Positions 60,973 to 64,000 of a stretch of 64,000 bases of DNA are shown here, in pieces. Position 1 is the first letter of the stretch. Every line of letters begins with the position of its first letter. Source of the stretch: a virus; IMG/VR virus record IMGVR_UViG_3300047548_000297, positions 1 to 64,000 of that record, one strand, 5' to 3'. The position numbers and the translations under genes are program-made. The notes under the pieces were generated by a model, which was not told the DNA's origin, did no database searches, and saw nothing but the letters and a program-made list of their open reading frames with translations.

Positions 60973-62406
60973 TTAGAAGGAATAAAGCCTGCGACGTGGA
61001 CGAGTACAGGCCACATATAAACATTTGAACGCGGTAACCTTGTCTTTGTTTACAAGTATGTCTCGTTGGTCAACAAAAACAGAATCATAGGAAGATCCTT
61101 GACTACGATGCGCAGTCATAGCATACCCATAGCGCACTGATACAAAAGAGTGTTTGAACTTCCAAAACTTTTTCCAGGCTTCTGACTTACCAAAACCCGA
61201 GCTATTTTTAGCTAGGTTTGCAAGGTAGTTTGAGTACCTACTAAATCCTGTTTTGTCTCTAGCTACGTACACAGCACCTTTGTATCCACCAGATACAGTT
61301 AGTTTGTACGATTCTATAGAAGTTTCGGCTAGTCCAGGCATAGAAATGATTCGTTGAACTACCTCTATATTTTCTACGAATAAGTCTGTGTCTACTGAAC
61401 CAATAAGATTATCTGCATCATCATAAATAGGGGAGGCGGAGAACAGGCTTTCACCTAGTTCAAACTCTCTAGAAAAACCTAGTTCGTTTCGGACTAGATA
61501 GTTATATTCATCCACTGTCTTGTTACGCCAAGCAATGATCTTAGTCTGCTTAAATTTGTTTACCGAAAGATCCGAGAGAAGTTCTGCATAGAAGTCGTCT
61601 TTGCTGTCAAATAATGTAACCTGTTCTCCCATAGTCCTAATAGGAGAAATATAGTTCTTTGATGTGATACAGTTACGTAAGTCTACTGAGAGGTTTATTA
61701 GATCACTATCGAAGCGTAGAACTTGACGCATCATCACATACGAGTCATTGTCCCTGCATAGCTTGAATAATGGTGATTTAAGTTCTCCTACTGGAGGAAG
61801 CTGATAATTATCTCCTATAATGAGAACTTTAGCTCGTGTAGCCATAATATACTTAGTAAGCTCTGTATTTGCCATAGAGCCTTCGTCTACAACAATCAGT
61901 TCTCTGGAGGAGAAAATAACCTCTTTATCAGGAGCCTTTAGCTTTACTTCTTCCCCATCTTCATCCATAGTTAGACCAAGTAAACTATGAATAGTTTTTA
62001 CCTGACTACCTGTGATTTCAGATAGGGTAGCTGCTGCTTTATTTGTAGTAGCAGTCAGGTGGACTTCATACTTAGAAAGTTCTTTAGACTTAATAAGATT
62101 CTTAACTAGGGTTGACTTACCAGAACCCGCTACACCCATGAAAGCAAATAACTGATATGCTTTTGGATCAGCCAGCCAAGCTAGAATTCGATCCTTGGAT
62201 TTTGGCTGATCCCCTTTTAGGACGAGTAATTCAGGATCCTGTTCTTCTGGTGTTTCATCAGCACGTTTCTTTGCAGTAGAAATAGCCAACTGAGTGTCTA
62301 AAAGCTGAGTGGTAAGAAGCAGAAGCTCTTTTTCTAGTGATTCCTTTCTAACTAAAAGTTTACGTTCTTTATTTTCCAGTTCTGCTAGGCTAAGAGCTTC
62401 TAACAT
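60973..62406 (-). CDS. SF1B helicase, Dda/RecD-like
   Basis: A 477-residue helicase: motif I GVAGSGKSTL at about residues 91-100, Ia TATTNKAAATL, II VVDEGSM, III IGDNYQLPPVG, IV TKIIAWRN, V YAMTAHRSQGSSYDSVF and VI YVACTRPRRRLYSF. The first 55 residues form a coiled coil (NKERKLLVRKESLEKELLLL) not found in T4 Dda. It is likely a 5'-3' helicase used in early replication or recombination. It lies at the end of the - strand early-type cluster. Confidence 0.88.
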   Translation of the reverse strand: MLEALSLAELENKERKLLVRKESLEKELLLLTTQLLDTQLAISTAKKRADETPEEQDPELLVLKGDQPKSKDRILAWLADPKAYQLFAFMGVAGSGKSTLVKNLIKSKELSKYEVHLTATTNKAAATLSEITGSQVKTIHSLLGLTMDEDGEEVKLKAPDKEVIFSSRELIVVDEGSMANTELTKYIMATRAKVLIIGDNYQLPPVGELKSPLFKLCRDNDSYVMMRQVLRFDSDLINLSVDLRNCITSKNYISPIRTMGEQVTLFDSKDDFYAELLSDLSVNKFKQTKIIAWRNKTVDEYNYLVRNELGFSREFELGESLFSASPIYDDADNLIGSVDTDLFVENIEVVQRIISMPGLAETSIESYKLTVSGGYKGAVYVARDKTGFSRYSNYLANLAKNSSGFGKSEAWKKFWKFKHSFVSVRYGYAMTAHRSQGSSYDSVFVDQRDILVNKDKVTAFKCLYVACTRPRRRLYSF

Positions 62407-62408
62407 AA

Positions 62409-62615
62409 TTACTTCCAGGGCCAGTATTTTAGATTATGTTGTTGTAGTGTGCAAGAACGTAGCATCATGTATTGATACTGTTTATACATAAATGTATGAA
62501 TGCTAGCTGTAAATGCGTGGTTGAAGTCCGGTACTAAACCATTAAGACGATTGATAAGGTGTCCTAGTGTGTACAAGAACCAGCAGGAGATAAAACGGAT
62601 GGCTGTATTAGTCAT
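62409..62615 (-). CDS. Small conserved-type phage protein
   Basis: A 68-residue protein with a hydrophobic first third (FISCWFLYTLGHLINRL) and an end of the type YxxYxxMM.S ... PWK, a pattern I have seen in small proteins of many large myoviruses, whose function is unknown. It ends two bases before the helicase gene. Possibly membrane-associated. Confidence 0.5.
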   Translation of the reverse strand: MTNTAIRFISCWFLYTLGHLINRLNGLVPDFNHAFTASIHTFMYKQYQYMMLRSCTLQQHNLKYWPWK

Positions 62616-62617
62616 AT

Positions 62618-62800
62618 TTATTTCTTTAGAAAGGATAGGGTAAAACTAACATATCTATTACGCCAGTACTTTAGTATAAACCATGAGTTCCATGTAATTA
62701 ACTTTGGAATATTTAGTCCAAAATGCTTGGCTTTATCATGGCTATTTCCACACCAAGAACAGTTGCACTCTTTACTATGAACTACGTGTCTGACAGTCAT
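62618..62800 (-). CDS. Small Cys-rich protein
   Basis: A 60-residue protein from ATG 62800 with GGGGA ahead; a GTG at 62863 would add 21 residues but then runs through the zinc-ribbon gene in another frame. It has ECNCSWCGNSHDKAKHFG, a possible zinc site, and an aromatic-rich end (WNSWFILKYWRNRY). Family unknown. Confidence 0.5.
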   Translation of the reverse strand: MTVRHVVHSKECNCSWCGNSHDKAKHFGLNIPKLITWNSWFILKYWRNRYVSFTLSFLKK

Positions 62801-62954
62801 TATAGTATCCCCAGGTTGCAACAGGTAGAATTTCTTGACAGTTTGCACATTCGATCCTTCCACTTTTCAGCAAACAGAACTTAGTAGAACCACAGGTACA
62901 TGAATACGCCTTGTGGTCGTCCAAGTTAATTACTTTGTTATCAGGACTTGGCAT
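62775..62954 (-). CDS. Zinc ribbon protein (59 residues)
   Basis: This short gene lies under and between its neighbours: ATG 62954 overlaps the end of the N4-gp49-like gene by 14 bases, and its end overlaps the next gene by 26. The protein has a clear zinc ribbon, YSCTCGSTKFCLLKSGRIEC followed by ANC (Cys19, Cys21, Cys37, Cys40 as likely ligands), a type common in phage early regions. It could bind nucleic acid or a host protein. Confidence 0.65.
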   Translation of the reverse strand: MPSPDNKVINLDDHKAYSCTCGSTKFCLLKSGRIECANCQEILPVATWGYYNDCQTRSS

Positions 62955-63321
62955 TTTGTTCAGCTAGTTTAGTGCGTAGCTCATACCCTAGCATGGGCCA
63001 AATTTGGTCTGTAGCATTACTACGTGCTAGCTTTCGTCCAAGTTCAGCGTCAAAGTTACCTGGACTTACAGGACCAGTATTAACTCCGATAACCTTGGTT
63101 CCATTCTTTAGTACTAGGCAACAGATAGTGACTTGGTTTAAAGCAGCCGGATAGTCTGCTTCCCTAGGCCCTAGGTTAGACATAAGCCAGTGTCCGTAAC
63201 AACCATTACCAGCAGTAAAGTACGTTTCGTGAGCAATTGCGTTTTCCAAATCCGCTGGCGTAATACGCTGTGCAGTTAGATTCTTTGCAAGAATTTCTTG
63301 TTCAACTTGCTGATCATTCAT
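62941..63321 (-). CDS. N4 gp49 / Sf6 gene 66 family protein
   Basis: A 126-residue protein that fits this widespread phage family of unknown function: RITPADLENAIAHETYFTAG near the start, ICCLVLKNGTKVIG in the middle and NFDAELGRKLARSNATDQIW near the end. These proteins are typically made early. The reading frame begins two bases after its upstream neighbour. Confidence 0.78.
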   Translation of the reverse strand: MNDQQVEQEILAKNLTAQRITPADLENAIAHETYFTAGNGCYGHWLMSNLGPREADYPAALNQVTICCLVLKNGTKVIGVNTGPVSPGNFDAELGRKLARSNATDQIWPMLGYELRTKLAEQNAKS

Positions 63322-63322
63322 T

Positions 63323-63610
63323 TTAGTTTCCTTCGGTTTCAGTTTGGTTACGAGATGGAATGGAACGATGGATTCGGTCGTGATTAGCGTAGGCTTCTAA
63401 CTCAAGAAGCCTGCTTTTAGCTTTCTGAAAAGCACTAGCTTTTGCTGAGTCTTCTCCGTATACAGTGGACACTAGAGCAATTCCATGCACTACAAATCCA
63501 TTATGTAGAACAACCTCGCATACTACAGATTTTCCTGTAGGAAAAACCATGTAGTTAGTATGTTTCATTAGCTTACCTAGTCCTACTTCTACAGTCATTG
63601 AATCAGTCAT
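63323..63610 (-). CDS. Small gp49-like protein
   Basis: A 95-residue protein whose core (CEVVLHNGFVVHGIALVSTV, then AKASAFQKAKSRLLEL) resembles the central part of the N4 gp49 family gene right after it (LVLKNGTKVIG ... FDAELGRKLA). The pair are probably diverged duplicates. It overlaps the preceding gene by eight bases. Function unknown. Confidence 0.55.
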   Translation of the reverse strand: MTDSMTVEVGLGKLMKHTNYMVFPTGKSVVCEVVLHNGFVVHGIALVSTVYGEDSAKASAFQKAKSRLLELEAYANHDRIHRSIPSRNQTETEGN

Positions 63611-63929
63611 TTTGTTGCCTCAGCTTACTAGCATAAAAGTTTAATAGCATAGCGCGATGCCTAACAGCAGCTAGCGCTCTGTTTTTAGTAAAATATACGG
63701 CACTAGTATCCGTGCGTATATAATTTCTGGGTATATACCCCTCTAGAAGAGGAATCGAGCAAAATAATTCATTAGACTTGTACCTAGCATATTCTATTCC
63801 GTCAATAGTTTTAATACTAGCTACGAAGCACGTATTAACCTTTCCATAAAAGAATTTTAGTTCTGCGTCCCAGTACACATGTGCTATGTATATTGTATGG
63901 CCTTGTCGTAATTTAGATGTGCGCCTCAT
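63603..63929 (-). CDS. Hypothetical early-region protein
   Basis: A 108-residue basic protein (many Arg/Lys/Tyr) of unknown family, beginning in a four-base overlap with the gene upstream. The first half looks beta-rich (HTIYIAHVYWDAELKFFYGK), the end is a basic helix (KNRALAAVRHRAMLLNFYAS). Size and place suit an early host-takeover protein. Confidence 0.5.
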   Translation of the reverse strand: MRRTSKLRQGHTIYIAHVYWDAELKFFYGKVNTCFVASIKTIDGIEYARYKSNELFCSIPLLEGYIPRNYIRTDTSAVYFTKNRALAAVRHRAMLLNFYASKLRQQND

Positions 63930-64000
63930 TTAGTTTCATTAGTATAAACTGCATTGAGAACAAATTCATGCTTATTACTAGACCATGGTGAGCACATAGT
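63926..64000 (-). CDS. C-terminal end of a gene that begins beyond the window
   Basis: The last 24 codons of an open - strand frame (ending NKHEFVLNAVYTNETK, then TGA) overlap the next start by ATGA, as other gene pairs here do. Too short for any assignment. Confidence 0.45.
   Translation of the reverse strand, partial: TMCSPWSSNKHEFVLNAVYTNETK

Overview
The window is a gap-free piece of a large tailed phage genome, a contractile-tailed myovirus of probably well over 100 kb. It encodes a tail sheath, a tail tube, a Mu/P2/T4-type baseplate and S74-type fibres, together with a large replication, recombination and nucleotide-metabolism block. The muramidase endolysin and the peptidoglycan-cutting tail enzymes suggest a Gram-negative host; the sequence does not identify the host further. 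By eye the DNA is around 40-43% GC, packed almost end to end, rich in CTA leucine codons and unusually rich in CTAG. No tRNA, rRNA, CRISPR array or insertion sequence was seen, and no stretch over 300 bases lacks a gene. Terminase, portal, prohead protease, replicative helicase, sliding clamp and the rest of the DNA polymerase must lie outside the window.

Region 1 (1-23,042, + strand) is replication and metabolism. A partial KilA-N gene is followed by the C-terminal (motif C) part of a family A DNA polymerase, an unknown gene and a CHC2/TOPRIM primase. After a candidate promoter come an unknown protein, a J-domain protein and an overlapping HEXXH metallopeptidase. Next are NrdB and an NrdA interrupted by a mini-intein exactly at its radical cysteine, a SWIM zinc-finger protein, a sigma-region-2-like protein and an all-alpha dUTPase. 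A second candidate promoter precedes an unknown gene and a single-strand-binding-type protein with a long alternating acidic/basic tail. A RecA/UvsX recombinase, SbcD/gp47-like nuclease, clamp loader and SbcC/gp46-like ATPase follow. The block ends with five or so smaller genes, including a Cas4/RecB-like nuclease and a 5'-3' exonuclease.

Region 2 (23,085-54,536, - strand) is the virion. Read in its own direction it runs: zinc-ribbon scaffold/core candidate, decoration-like protein, major capsid protein, acidic protein, neck/tail completion candidate, two small proteins, sheath, tube, adhesin-like protein, tube-like baseplate protein and a gp26-like tail assembly chaperone. The chaperone carries a CTT-TGA-C +1 frameshift site. 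Then come a tape measure with an M15 peptidase end, a transglycosylase, a tube-initiator-like protein, a LysM-like protein, hub, spike, gp25-like protein, J-like protein and I-like protein. A type IB topoisomerase follows unexpectedly, and two giant S74 fibres end the block. A strong bidirectional terminator at 23,041-23,082 separates regions 1 and 2.

Region 3 (54,696-64,000, mixed strands) begins with a coiled-coil protein behind a third copy of the candidate promoter. It continues with a lysis pair (muramidase endolysin and a degenerate HNH-like gene, - strand), a + strand fibre pair whose second member carries a catalytically dead SGNH-hydrolase domain, and a - strand early-type cluster. 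That cluster holds a Dda/RecD-like helicase and small zinc-ribbon and N4-gp49-like genes.

The points most worth following up are the RF2-like +1 frameshift site in the tail chaperone, the intein placed at the NrdA catalytic cysteine, the split polymerase next to a KilA-N gene, the topoisomerase IB inside the baseplate operon, the pseudo-SGNH receptor-binding candidate, and a shared intergenic motif followed by hairpins that may be a phage-specific promoter.
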